Source: Actinomycetes bacterium
Lineage (GTDB): Bacteria; Actinomycetota; JAICYB01
Reading direction: 5' to 3'
Length of the DNA stretch: 64,000 nucleotides
NCBI GenBank assembly: GCA_025934435.1
Contig: JAICYB010000016.1
Location: 1-64,000 of the forward strand
Positions 52,895 to 60,747 of this stretch are shown here, piece after piece. Within the stretch, counting starts at the first letter, position 1, and each line of letters opens with the position of its first letter. The position numbers were made by a program, and so were the translations under genes. Below the pieces are notes generated by a model. The model searched no databases, was not told where the DNA came from, and saw only the letters and a list, made by a program, of their open reading frames with translations.

Positions 52895-54063
52895 TCGCCA
52901 TCGAGCTGAAGCGTTCCGTCCCTCGTTACGCGGCGTCGAAGCTCGCCGGACGAACCACTCCGGGACTGCTCCCCTATCTCGCGCCGCTGCGCGTCGGTCA
53001 CTACGACGATCCGGAGATCCCCGGCGAGGGGTGGGTCCGTGTGGCTCCGAGGCTTTCCGGGATCTGCGGGAGCGATCTCGCGATGATCAGCGGTGACGCG
53101 TCCTTCTACTTCTCTCCGATCGTCTCGATGCCGTTCGTCCCCGGGCACGAGGTCGTCGGAACGCTCGACGACGGGACGCGTGTCGTCATCGAACCGGTCC
53201 TCGCATGCGCGGCGCGCGGCGTGGAACCGCCGTGCGAAGCCTGTGCGCGCGGCGACGTCGGGCTGTGCGTACGCACCGCGCACGGCATCATCGCGCCCGC
53301 GCTCCAAACCGGTTTCTGCGAGGACACCGGCGGCGGCTGGGGCACGATGCTCGTCGCGCACGAGAGTCAGATCCACCGCGTCCCCGACGGCCTCCCGGAC
53401 GAAGCCGCCGTACTCATCGAACCGCTCGCCTGTGCGGCACATGCCGTGCTGCGCGCGAATATCGAACCGGACGAAACCGTCGTCGTATCGGGCGCGGGAA
53501 CGATGGGCCTCCTCACGATCGCCGCCCTGAGGCAACTCACGAACGCCGGACGGGTCATCGCCGTCGCGAAGCACGGCCGTCAGCAGCGCGAAGCACTTCG
53601 TCTCGGCGCCGACGATGTCACCACGCCATCGAACGCCACCCGCGCGGTACGCCTGGCAACGGGTGCTCACCTGCACTCGCCCGACATCGGCGATGCGTGG
53701 CTCGCCGGGGGCACGGACGTCAGTTTCGAATGCTCCGGCAACGCCGCGGCGCTCGACACTTGTTTCCGCATCACCCGCGGGCGCGGCCGTGTCGTTCTCG
53801 TCGGCCTGCCCGGCGCAGCGAAGATCGACCTCGCTCCGGTGTGGCACCGCGAGCTCGACGTCCTCGGCGCCTACACATACGGAATGGAAAGCAACGGACA
53901 ACGGACGTTCGACCTCGCGATCGGCATCGCACAGCGCGTCGATCTCGCGCCGCTCGTGTCCGCGAAATATCCGCTCACCCGCTACGCCGAAGCGATCGAT
54001 CACGCGATGGACGCGGGCCGACTCGATTCAGTGAAGGTGGTGTTCGATCTTGACGCGAAGTAG
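52891..54063 (+). CDS. Zinc-dependent medium-chain alcohol dehydrogenase
   Basis: 390 residues from GTG 52891, overlapping the fusion gene stop as GTGA. MDR family: catalytic zinc Cys in GICGSDLAMI and His-Glu in VPGHEVVG, a structural-zinc Cys cluster (CEACARGDVGLC), cofactor motif VVSGAGTMGLLTIAAL, and EPLACAAHAVL. The substrate could be a long-chain alcohol or aldehyde made by the reductase. The first 25 residues (AIELKRSVPRYAASKLAG) are an extension rich in basic residues. It overlaps the next gene by 14 bases. Confidence 0.88.
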   Translation: MIAIELKRSVPRYAASKLAGRTTPGLLPYLAPLRVGHYDDPEIPGEGWVRVAPRLSGICGSDLAMISGDASFYFSPIVSMPFVPGHEVVGTLDDGTRVVIEPVLACAARGVEPPCEACARGDVGLCVRTAHGIIAPALQTGFCEDTGGGWGTMLVAHESQIHRVPDGLPDEAAVLIEPLACAAHAVLRANIEPDETVVVSGAGTMGLLTIAALRQLTNAGRVIAVAKHGRQQREALRLGADDVTTPSNATRAVRLATGAHLHSPDIGDAWLAGGTDVSFECSGNAAALDTCFRITRGRGRVVLVGLPGAAKIDLAPVWHRELDVLGAYTYGMESNGQRTFDLAIGIAQRVDLAPLVSAKYPLTRYAEAIDHAMDAGRLDSVKVVFDLDAK

Positions 54064-55639
54064 TCGTCCGGGGCTCGTCCTCGAAGTCGACAGAAGGACG
54101 CCCCCCGTTCTCTTCCACAACGGTGAGAACTTCCGGCTCGAACGCCTGCCCTCCGGAAGCCGCATCGTGTATCCCCCCGAGCCGCTCGAGGCACTGAAGC
54201 ATCCGGAAGACGCCATCGCGCGCGCCGTCGACAACCCACACAACGCCGATCCGCTGCGCGCGAAGCTTCGTCCGGGGATGAAGCTCACGATCGCGATCGA
54301 CGACATCTCGCTCCCCCTCCCGCAGATGCAGCTGCCCGACGCACGCCAGCTCGTTCTGGAGCGTGTGCTCACGCTGGCCGCCGAAGCGGGCGTCGACGAC
54401 GTGGAGCTCGTCGTCGCGAACTCGCTGCACCGGCGGATGACCGAAGCGGAGATCCGACGAATGGTCGGTGAGCGGGTCTTCCGGTCCTTCTGGCCCGACC
54501 GGCTCCGCAACTTCGATGCCGAGGACCCCGACGACGTCGTCTTCGTCGGCACGACGGAGCACGGCGAAGAGGTCGAACTGTGCAAGCGTGCGTTCGAGTC
54601 CGACCTGCTCATCTACGTCAACATCAACCTGGTCGCGATGGACGGAGGCCACAAGTCCGTGCCCGTCGGGCTCGGCACGTATCGATCGATCCGCCACCAC
54701 CACAACGTCGGGACGCTGCTCGAGTCGAAGTCGTACATGCATCCTGAACGGAGTGCCCTGCACCACTCCGCATCGCGGATGGGGAAGTTCCTCGCCGACA
54801 AGCTCGACATCTTCACCATCGAGACCACGCTGAACAACGCGGCATTCCCATCGCTGTACGACTTCCTGTCGAAGCGCGAGTTGGAATGGTCGCTGAGAGA
54901 TCAGGCGACCTATCTCGCGGTCACGTCGGGCCTGAAACGTCTACCCGATCAGATGCGGCACAAGCTCCTGCACTCGATCGCCTCACCGTACGAACTCACG
55001 GGGGTCAACGCCGGCGAAACCGAAGCCACCCACGCGAAGACGCTCGAGAACCTCCATCGACAGCACGTCGTTCAGGTCGAAGGACAAGCGGACATCATGA
55101 CGTGCGGCGTCCCGTACATCGGGCCGTACAACGTGAATTCGATCATGAATCCGATCCTCGTCGTATGCATGGGGCTCGGGTACTTCTTCAACCTCTACCG
55201 GAACGCGCCGCTGGTTCGTCCCGGCGGCGTCCTCATCCTCACGCACCCGACGCCGCGCGCATTCCATCCCGTCCACCATCCGAGTTACATCGATTTCTTC
55301 GATGTCGTGCTCGCGGATTCGACCGATCCCAAGGTGATCGAGCAGAAGTACGAGAAGCAGTTCGCGGAAGACGAGTGGTACCGGCACCTCTACCGCACGT
55401 CGTACGCCTACCACGGCGTGCATCCGTTCTACATGTGGTACTGGGCCGCGCACGCGATGGACTATCTCGGCGACGTCATCTTCGTCGGTGGCGACCGAGC
55501 CGTCGTCTCGCGACTCGGCTTCCGGACGGCGACGACGATGGCCGACGCACTCGAGATGGCGAGCGAGACCGTTGGACGCCGCGCGTCGATCACGCACCTG
55601 CACTGCCCGCCGCTTTTTCTGCCGGAGGTCACGCCGTGA
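54050..55639 (+). CDS. LarA-like (DUF2088 / nickel-pincer racemase family) protein
   Basis: 529 residues from TTG 54050, overlapping the dehydrogenase. LarA is lactate racemase, which uses a nickel pincer nucleotide covalently bound to lysine. Shared marks: [28 protein letters not shown] with His127, and [11 protein letters not shown] with Lys202 (LarA: GG-x-KS-LPG). His217-219 (RHHHN) may be a nickel ligand site. The C-terminal 200 residues ([20 protein letters not shown] ... [18 protein letters not shown]) are longer than LarA. Cofactor genes larB, larC and larE are not in the window. Function is unknown; a 2-hydroxyacid or alcohol racemase/epimerase acting on a lipid is plausible. Confidence 0.8.
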   Translation: MTRSSRPGLVLEVDRRTPPVLFHNGENFRLERLPSGSRIVYPPEPLEALKHPEDAIARAVDNPHNADPLRAKLRPGMKLTIAIDDISLPLPQMQLPDARQLVLERVLTLAAEAGVDDVELVVANSLHRRMTEAEIRRMVGERVFRSFWPDRLRNFDAEDPDDVVFVGTTEHGEEVELCKRAFESDLLIYVNINLVAMDGGHKSVPVGLGTYRSIRHHHNVGTLLESKSYMHPERSALHHSASRMGKFLADKLDIFTIETTLNNAAFPSLYDFLSKRELEWSLRDQATYLAVTSGLKRLPDQMRHKLLHSIASPYELTGVNAGETEATHAKTLENLHRQHVVQVEGQADIMTCGVPYIGPYNVNSIMNPILVVCMGLGYFFNLYRNAPLVRPGGVLILTHPTPRAFHPVHHPSYIDFFDVVLADSTDPKVIEQKYEKQFAEDEWYRHLYRTSYAYHGVHPFYMWYWAAHAMDYLGDVIFVGGDRAVVSRLGFRTATTMADALEMASETVGRRASITHLHCPPLFLPEVTP

Positions 55640-56511
55640 AGAACGACCTGAAGAAGATCGCGTTGGGGTTCAGGTGGGGCCGTCCATCGGCGCAGCCGAA
55701 GTCCGCGCCCGTCCCCGCCTTGAAGACGGAGGGCAACTTCGAAACCGCGTGGGCGCGTAAGCCGTGGGCGAACACCGCGCGCGATCTCCTGCAGGAGCTC
55801 GTCCTGCTCCCGGCGCTCCGCTACGTCGCATCGCCGACGATCCGCGGACGCGAACGCCTCCGTCACGTCGAACAGCCCGTCGTGATCGCGTCCAATCACG
55901 TCTCCCATCTCGACACGGGGGTCGTCGTCGAAGCGCTCCCCCAACAGTGGCGTCATCGCGTCGCCGTCGGCGCCGCCGCCGATTACTTCTTCACGAGCAA
56001 GGTGCGCGGTTCACTTGCGGCGCTCGTGCTCGGCGCGTTCCCCGTCGAACGGAAACGCGCGAGCGCGACGTCCGCCCGAGCGGCCGTGCGACTCGTCGAA
56101 GAAGGCTGGAACCTGATCCTGTTCCCGGAAGGAGGACGCTCCCCGGACGGGTGGTTGCAAGAGATGAAGCCTGGGGCGTCGTTCATCGCGGCGCGGACGA
56201 AACGCCCGCTCGTGCCGATGTGGATCACGGGGACGGAGCACCTGCTGCCGAAGGGCGCCAAGGGCCTCCGTCGCGGAAAGGTCGACGTCCTGATCGGCGA
56301 TCCGATCTTCCCGAAGCAGAAGGAAGATGCGCGGGAGCTCCAAGTCCGTTTCGAGGAGGCCCTGTTGCGGCTCGCGACGGAGTCGACGCGGGACTGGTAC
56401 AGCTCGCTCAAGCAGACGGACGCGACGCACGGCGGCCCCGGAGCCGCGCGCTGGCGACGCGTCTGGGAACGCGGCGACGCCCCTCCACGCGCGAGATCCC
56501 GCTGGGACTAG
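55636..56511 (+). CDS. PlsC-like 1-acylglycerol-3-phosphate acyltransferase family
   Basis: 291 residues from GTG 55636, coupled to the LarA-like gene (GTGA). Catalytic HX4D motif is His88-Asp93 in ASNHVSHLDTG, and the glycerol-phosphate binding motif is LFPEGGRSPDG. A third motif VPMWITGTEHLLP follows. Such enzymes move acyl chains from acyl-CoA or acyl-ACP to a hydroxyl. As last gene of the cluster it could esterify the alcohol made by the reductase/dehydrogenase, giving a glycerolipid or wax-type product. The hydrophobic N-terminal part may associate with the membrane. Confidence 0.9.
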   Translation: MKNDLKKIALGFRWGRPSAQPKSAPVPALKTEGNFETAWARKPWANTARDLLQELVLLPALRYVASPTIRGRERLRHVEQPVVIASNHVSHLDTGVVVEALPQQWRHRVAVGAAADYFFTSKVRGSLAALVLGAFPVERKRASATSARAAVRLVEEGWNLILFPEGGRSPDGWLQEMKPGASFIAARTKRPLVPMWITGTEHLLPKGAKGLRRGKVDVLIGDPIFPKQKEDARELQVRFEEALLRLATESTRDWYSSLKQTDATHGGPGAARWRRVWERGDAPPRARSRWD

Positions 56512-56519
56512 TCCGTATC

Positions 56520-56570
56520 CCTCCGTGCTGCTCCGGCGCTAACGGAGCAACACCGCACCCAGCACGGAGG
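56520..56570 (+). promoter_or_regulatory. Hairpin that pairs the Shine-Dalgarno of the next gene
   Basis: An 11-bp perfect inverted repeat (56520-56530 with 56560-56570) whose right arm ends in GGAGG, the SD 8 bases before the ATG at 56578. An inner 7-bp inverted repeat (TGCTCCG / CGGAGCA, 56529-56535 with 56543-56549) could form instead or together. If transcribed, the SD is sealed in a stem, so opening it (heat, protein or RNA) would control translation. Confidence 0.55.
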
Positions 56571-56577
56571 CAACACC

Positions 56578-57084
56578 ATGTGGAACAAGTTCCGTACGGC
56601 GATCGCGCCGTCCGTCGTCGTGGTCCTTGCCGCGTACGGCTTCGCCTACGCTGCGACCGGCAGTCCGAACCCGATCAACCTCGTCTCGCACCACGCGACG
56701 TCACATGTGGAAGTCTCCCCGGACCCGTCCGACTCGCCGGAGGCGAGCGAGAGCCCCGAGGCGCCGAAGCCGGACGATCCGGCTGAGTCGCCTGAGGCCT
56801 CCCACACGCCGAAGCCGGAACACACCCCGAAGGCGTCGCATGGACCCGTGCGCTCCACGGTCGGCTGCCCCGACGGGTTCAGCGGCAATCACGGCCGGTT
56901 CGTCTCGCAGAGCGACGACCACGAAGCCGCCGCGCACTCCGACTGCGGCAAGCCCGAGCACCCCGAAGCGTCACCGTCGTCTTCGCCGACCGAAGTCGAG
57001 CACGGGCACGGCGACCGCCCCGAACCGTCCGAATCACCGGAAGGAAGCGACAACGGCGAGCAGCACGGCCACGGCACCGACTGA
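56578..57084 (+). CDS. Secreted Pro/Glu/Ser/His-rich low-complexity protein
   Basis: 168 residues. A signal peptide (APSVVVVLAAYGFAYAATG) is followed by a low-complexity region of SPEAPKP-type repeats, a short domain with two Cys (GCPDGFSGNHGRFVSQSDDH and SDCGK), and a His/Glu/Gly-rich end (EHGHGDRPEP and GEQHGHGTD). The His-rich end might bind metal. It resembles secreted wall or matrix proteins with unstructured spacers. The SD lies inside a hairpin. No family recognised. Confidence 0.65.
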   Translation: MWNKFRTAIAPSVVVVLAAYGFAYAATGSPNPINLVSHHATSHVEVSPDPSDSPEASESPEAPKPDDPAESPEASHTPKPEHTPKASHGPVRSTVGCPDGFSGNHGRFVSQSDDHEAAAHSDCGKPEHPEASPSSSPTEVEHGHGDRPEPSESPEGSDNGEQHGHGTD

Positions 57085-57086
57085 TC

Positions 57087-57240
57087 AGTCGTTCTTGTAC
57101 ACGCCGCCCGCGTTCGAGCATGCGGCCGCGTGTCGACAGAACGACGAGGTGGCGCGCAGCTCGATCGGCTTCACGATCAGGTAGCCGATCAAGGGATCGG
57201 CACGGGCCTCGAGGACCGGGAGGGCGGGCCGTTTCTTACA
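57087..57240 (-). other. Unannotated coding-like tail after the second CAP gene
   Basis: On minus, the frame of the CAP gene continues after its TGA at 57241 for about 50 codons before the next TGA (57086-57088). The stretch has GC-rich third positions (about 44 of 51), a clear coding-like signature, and encodes several cysteines near its end (FCRHAAACSN). There is no good start codon with an SD. It may be a remnant of a longer ancestral CAP protein, a small gene with an unusual start, or chance. Not called as a gene. Confidence 0.3.
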
Positions 57241-57741
57241 TCAGGGCGACGTGTCATGGGCGGCGATGTACGTCGCCCACCAGGTGTTCCCGGCGTGTTT
57301 GATGCCGACCGCGGCGGACTGCGTCGTCCCGCCTTCCTGATCGAGCATGCACTTGCGGTGCGGGGGCGAGTTCATCCAGCCGTTGAAGATCATCGAAGCG
57401 GCCTGCGTGCGCGTGATGCTGCTCCCGGAAACGTACGCGACGTTCTCGCAGACGAAACCGTTGATACCCGAGTCGTTCGCGCGCAGCCGGTTCACGCGGC
57501 GAGTGAATCCGAAATGACCGAGCACGCCACGCCGAGCCATCGCGGCCGAATGACCTTCGGCGAGCCGGCGAGCGAACGTGTGCAGATGTTCGGCACCGAG
57601 TCCGCCGCCCGTCCGCTGGTTGTTGATCATGGCGAAGATCGAGTTCTCGACTCGGCGCTCGCTACGCGTGACGGCAGCATCGGCCGGACGAACCACCACG
57701 AGCGAAACCGCTATCGCAACCGCAACGGCGAATCTCTTCAC
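57241..57741 (-). CDS. Exported CAP-domain (SCP-like) protein, copy 2
   Basis: 166 residues from GTG 57741, coupled by GTGA to the upstream paralogue. A signal peptide (FAVAVAIAVSLVVVRPADA) precedes a CAP/SCP domain: RVENSIFAMINNQRTGGGLG, HSAAMARRGVLGHFGF, CENVAYVSG, FNGWMNSPPHRKCML and AVGIKHAGNTWWATYIAA. CAP proteins are secreted and variously bind lipids or the wall; mechanism is unknown in bacteria. Two cysteines are probably paired. The protein ends SP-stop, with an in-frame coding-like tail beyond. Confidence 0.88.
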   Translation of the reverse strand: MKRFAVAVAIAVSLVVVRPADAAVTRSERRVENSIFAMINNQRTGGGLGAEHLHTFARRLAEGHSAAMARRGVLGHFGFTRRVNRLRANDSGINGFVCENVAYVSGSSITRTQAASMIFNGWMNSPPHRKCMLDQEGGTTQSAAVGIKHAGNTWWATYIAAHDTSP

Positions 57742-58250
57742 GGCGACGTGTTGTGTCCGGAGATGAAGGTCGCCCAATAGGTGTGGCCGTCGTAGCGCAC
57801 CCCGACCCCGGCCGACTGCGACGACCAGCCGAGCTGGTCCATCATGCATCTGTGATGGTCGGAGGACGCGAGCCACGCTGAGTTGATCGCGGCCATCGCC
57901 TTCGCCGAGTCGGTGTAGCCCCGTGCATACGCGACGTTCTCGCAGACCCCGCTGTACTTCATCCCGACGACGTGCGTCCGGATGTTCGAGACGCGCTGCG
58001 AAAACCCGTTGTGATCCATGCTCTGCCGGTTCAGCATGTCCGTCGTGTGCGCTTCGGCCTGACCCCGGATGTAGGACTGCTCCTTGAGTGAACCCAGGTG
58101 CGCCGAGCTCCGGTCCCGGTTGACGAGAACCAGCAGGTAGCTCTCGGCGGCCCGCTCACCGTTGCTCACCGCGCCGACGGGTCCGGCAAGAAGGAAAACC
58201 GCCGCCAGGAAGGCGGCGAGCAGCATCGAGCTGCGCGTGTACATCCCCAT
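57738..58250 (-). CDS. Exported CAP-domain (SCP-like) protein, copy 1
   Basis: 170 residues from ATG 58250 with SD GGAGGG. A signal peptide (LLAAFLAAVFLLAGPVGA) precedes a CAP domain parallel to copy 2: ESYLLVLVNRDRSSAHLGSL, EAHTTDMLNRQSMDHNGF, CENVAYARGYTDSAKAMAA, SAWLASSDHHRCMMDQLGW and AGVGVRYDGHTYWATFISGH. The same CENVAY core and C-terminal TSP show the pair arose by tandem duplication, then diverged. Confidence 0.9.
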   Translation of the reverse strand: MGMYTRSSMLLAAFLAAVFLLAGPVGAVSNGERAAESYLLVLVNRDRSSAHLGSLKEQSYIRGQAEAHTTDMLNRQSMDHNGFSQRVSNIRTHVVGMKYSGVCENVAYARGYTDSAKAMAAINSAWLASSDHHRCMMDQLGWSSQSAGVGVRYDGHTYWATFISGHNTSP

Positions 58251-58308
58251 CTCACCCTCCTCATCGGCCTCCGCATGGCCGACTGAAGGGATGAACCGCC
58301 GGGGTCCC

Positions 58309-59592
58309 CTAAAGGTTCGCGGTGGCCTGCTCGAGGAGCCAGGCGAATTTCCGCTGGGCGTCCTCGCGCCGGGTCGGGACGTGCTCCGTCGGGACGTCGT
58401 GCGCGTCGTACCCCTTGAGGATCTGGCGCGCGACCGTCATCCGGTGGACCTCGTCCGGCCCGTCGTAGATCCGCCCCGCCCGCGCGGCCCGGTACATCGC
58501 CTCCAAGGGCAGGTCGGTTGTGTAGCCGAGGCTCCCGTGGACCTGGATCGCACGGTCGATCGCGTCGTGGAGGACCTTCCCGCCCCAGAACTTGATCATC
58601 GAGATCTCTTTCCGAGCGGCGGACGACCCTTCTTGGTCCATCTTCCAGGCCGCGTGCAGGGTCATGAGGCGAAGGGCGTGGATCTCGGTCGCGGAGTCGG
58701 CGATCCAGTTCTGGATCGTCTGCTTCCTCGCGAGCGGTTCGCCGAAGGCGACGCGCGACACGGCCCGCTCGCAGAGCATCCGGAAGGCGCGGTTGGACTG
58801 CCCGATCCAGCGCATCACGTGATGGATCCGTCCGGGTCCGAGACGCTTCTGCGCGAGGACGAATGCCTGCCCCTCGTCGCCGAGGCGGTTCGTCACCGGC
58901 ACGCGGACGTCGGAGTAGATGATCTCCGCGTGTCCGGAATGGTCGAGCGGCACGTCGTGCTCGCCCATCGTCGGGATGTTGCGCAATACGTTCACGCCGG
59001 GCGCCGTGCGTGGCACGACGATCATCGACATCCCCTGATACGGATGGACGTCGGGGTTCGTGACGGCCATCACGATCAGGATGTCGGCGATCGAACCGTT
59101 CGACGTGAACCACTTGTGTCCGTTGATGACGTATTCGTCGCCGACGCGCTCGGCCCTCGTCTTGATGAGCGTCGGATCGGCACCGGCCCCGGGCTCCGTC
59201 ATCGAGAAGGCCGAACGGATCTCGCCGTCGAGGAGCGGCCGAAGCCACTGCGCCTTCTGCTCGTCGCTTCCGGCTATCGCGATCAGCTCGGCGTTGCCGG
59301 AGTCGGGCGCGTTGTTCCCGAAGACCTGCGGCGCGTAATAACACTCGCCAAGGATCTCGTGCATCAGGCCGAGCTTGAGCTGACCGAAGCCTTGGCCCCC
59401 GAGGTCGGGATCGAGATGGGCCGCCCACAGTCCCTGCTTCTTCACTTCTTCTTTGAGCGGTGCCGTCGCGCGCCCGATCTGCTCCGGTGAAAGATCGAGT
59501 GTTTCGAGCGGCATGATCTCGTCACGGACGAAACCGCGCATCCATTCGAGCTTCGCTTCGAAGTCGGGTTCGGTCGAGAAGTCCCAGGCCAT
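58309..59592 (-). CDS. Acyl-CoA dehydrogenase family protein
   Basis: 427 residues from ATG 59592. FAD enzyme that oxidises acyl-CoA at alpha,beta carbons. Marks: MTEPGAGADPTLIKT (flavin and CoA contacts), FTSNGSIADILIVMAVTN, RIHHVMRWIGQSNRAF, and the C-terminal QVHGSLGYTTDLPLEAMYR. The pattern resembles the ACAD10/11 subgroup. It is not next to other beta-oxidation genes; the nearest lipid cluster is 2 kb away on the other strand. Its SD is in the right arm of the 59598-59627 hairpin. Confidence 0.92.
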   Translation of the reverse strand: MAWDFSTEPDFEAKLEWMRGFVRDEIMPLETLDLSPEQIGRATAPLKEEVKKQGLWAAHLDPDLGGQGFGQLKLGLMHEILGECYYAPQVFGNNAPDSGNAELIAIAGSDEQKAQWLRPLLDGEIRSAFSMTEPGAGADPTLIKTRAERVGDEYVINGHKWFTSNGSIADILIVMAVTNPDVHPYQGMSMIVVPRTAPGVNVLRNIPTMGEHDVPLDHSGHAEIIYSDVRVPVTNRLGDEGQAFVLAQKRLGPGRIHHVMRWIGQSNRAFRMLCERAVSRVAFGEPLARKQTIQNWIADSATEIHALRLMTLHAAWKMDQEGSSAARKEISMIKFWGGKVLHDAIDRAIQVHGSLGYTTDLPLEAMYRAARAGRIYDGPDEVHRMTVARQILKGYDAHDVPTEHVPTRREDAQRKFAWLLEQATANL

Positions 59593-59597
59593 CGCGT

Positions 59598-59627
59598 CGT
59601 CTCCCTACGAGTGTCGGTAGGGAGACG
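59598..59627 (-). promoter_or_regulatory. 11-bp inverted repeat holding the SD of the acyl-CoA dehydrogenase gene
   Basis: CGTCTCCCTAC (59598-59608) and its exact complement (59617-59627) flank 8 bases. On the minus strand the second arm carries GGGAG 8 bases before the ATG at 59592. The 10-base string GTAGGGAGAC is identical to one arm region of dyad copy A at 17531. It may be an RNA hairpin, an operator, or the terminator of the upstream subtilase gene. Confidence 0.6.
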
Positions 59628-59630
59628 GTA

Positions 59631-60593
59631 TCAGCAGATCTTCGCGCAGAGCTGGACGGCCTTCAGCGCGTCGATCCGTCCGAAGCCGTAGGTGATGTCG
59701 TAGCCCGGGAGGCCGAGGTCCTTCGCGGTGTAGCGGATGATGAGCCCGGCGAGGACGTTGTTCGCACCCATCGCCATGAGTTGCGCCGCGAGGCCGGATA
59801 CGAAGGGGGCCGACGCCGACGTTCCGAAGGCGCGAACGTAGCTACCGGATCGCCGCCATGCCCCCCAGATATCGGTGCCCGGCGCGACGACGTCCAAACG
59901 GGCGCCGTAATTCGAGAAGGACGCGAGGCGGTCGAACTCGTCAGACGCCCCAACGCAGATGACGCCCGGACCAAACGACGGCGACGCACAGAACGGTGTC
60001 GCCTCGTTCCCGGCCGACGCGACAACCGTGACGCCATTCGCGACGGCGTATTCCACAGCAGCATCAGCGAGGCCCGTAGGGTCGACTGGGATGGGGACGC
60101 CCTTGAAGTCGGCTCCGAGCGACATGTTGATCACCTTCGCACCGTGGGCGACGGCGTAGAGGATCGCGCTTGTTTCGGCATGTCCGGTGGCTTTGGCGCC
60201 GTGGCCGAATACGCCGAGCGCCAGGATCTTCGCACTCGGCGCCTCGCCGGCGACGCCCGTGCCGTTATTGGTGTTCGCAGCCTCGATCGACGCCGTATAG
60301 GTCCCGTGACCCTCGTAGTCGGTCGGGAAGCCGTTGGTCACGAAGTCGTGCGCTCCCGGGACGAGCTTCCCGGCGAACTCCTGGCCCGGCGTGATACCGG
60401 TGTCGATATCGGCGATCACGATGTCCTTGCCCGTCGAGTACTTCCAGGAGGCGACGGAGCTGGTCCGTTGGAGTCCCCACTGTCCCGGGTAGAGCGGATC
60501 GTTCGGGTACGTCGAGGCCAACGAGGACGGGACGATGACCATCGTCATCAGCGCCACGATCAGGGCGGCAACGAGCTTCCGCGTGTGTCTCAT
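59631..60593 (-). CDS. Secreted S8 (subtilisin-like) serine peptidase
   Basis: 320 residues from ATG 60593, SD GAGGGAG. The signal peptide ends in SSLAS. Triad: Asp64 (ADIDTGI), His96 (EGHGTYTAS), Ser near 258 (FGTSASAPFVSG). The oxyanion Asn is in ASAGNEA. There is no long propeptide, and the short length fits a thermitase-like core. The C-terminal Cys pair (QLCAKIC) could be a disulfide. Divergent from the binding-protein-like gene across about 154 bases. Confidence 0.92.
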   Translation of the reverse strand: MRHTRKLVAALIVALMTMVIVPSSLASTYPNDPLYPGQWGLQRTSSVASWKYSTGKDIVIADIDTGITPGQEFAGKLVPGAHDFVTNGFPTDYEGHGTYTASIEAANTNNGTGVAGEAPSAKILALGVFGHGAKATGHAETSAILYAVAHGAKVINMSLGADFKGVPIPVDPTGLADAAVEYAVANGVTVVASAGNEATPFCASPSFGPGVICVGASDEFDRLASFSNYGARLDVVAPGTDIWGAWRRSGSYVRAFGTSASAPFVSGLAAQLMAMGANNVLAGLIIRYTAKDLGLPGYDITYGFGRIDALKAVQLCAKIC

Positions 60594-60747
60594 GAAGGCT
60601 CCCTCGGGTTACATCTGTGGGGCTACATCCGGGGCTTTCTCATGGTAACGTCGCTCCGGCCAGGGAAGTTCGGCCTCGGGGACCCCTGGAACCGAACATG
60701 AGAGCGGGAGCGTTGACGAAGAGCGGATTGGCGCGCACGGCCGACGT

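Noticed and set aside
57241-57243. Selenocysteine reading of the CAP gene TGA
   Set aside because: selD is in the window, but the paralogue ends at the equivalent point, there is no evident SECIS-like hairpin and no cysteine-containing homologous position to suggest Sec. Kept only as a low-interest observation.
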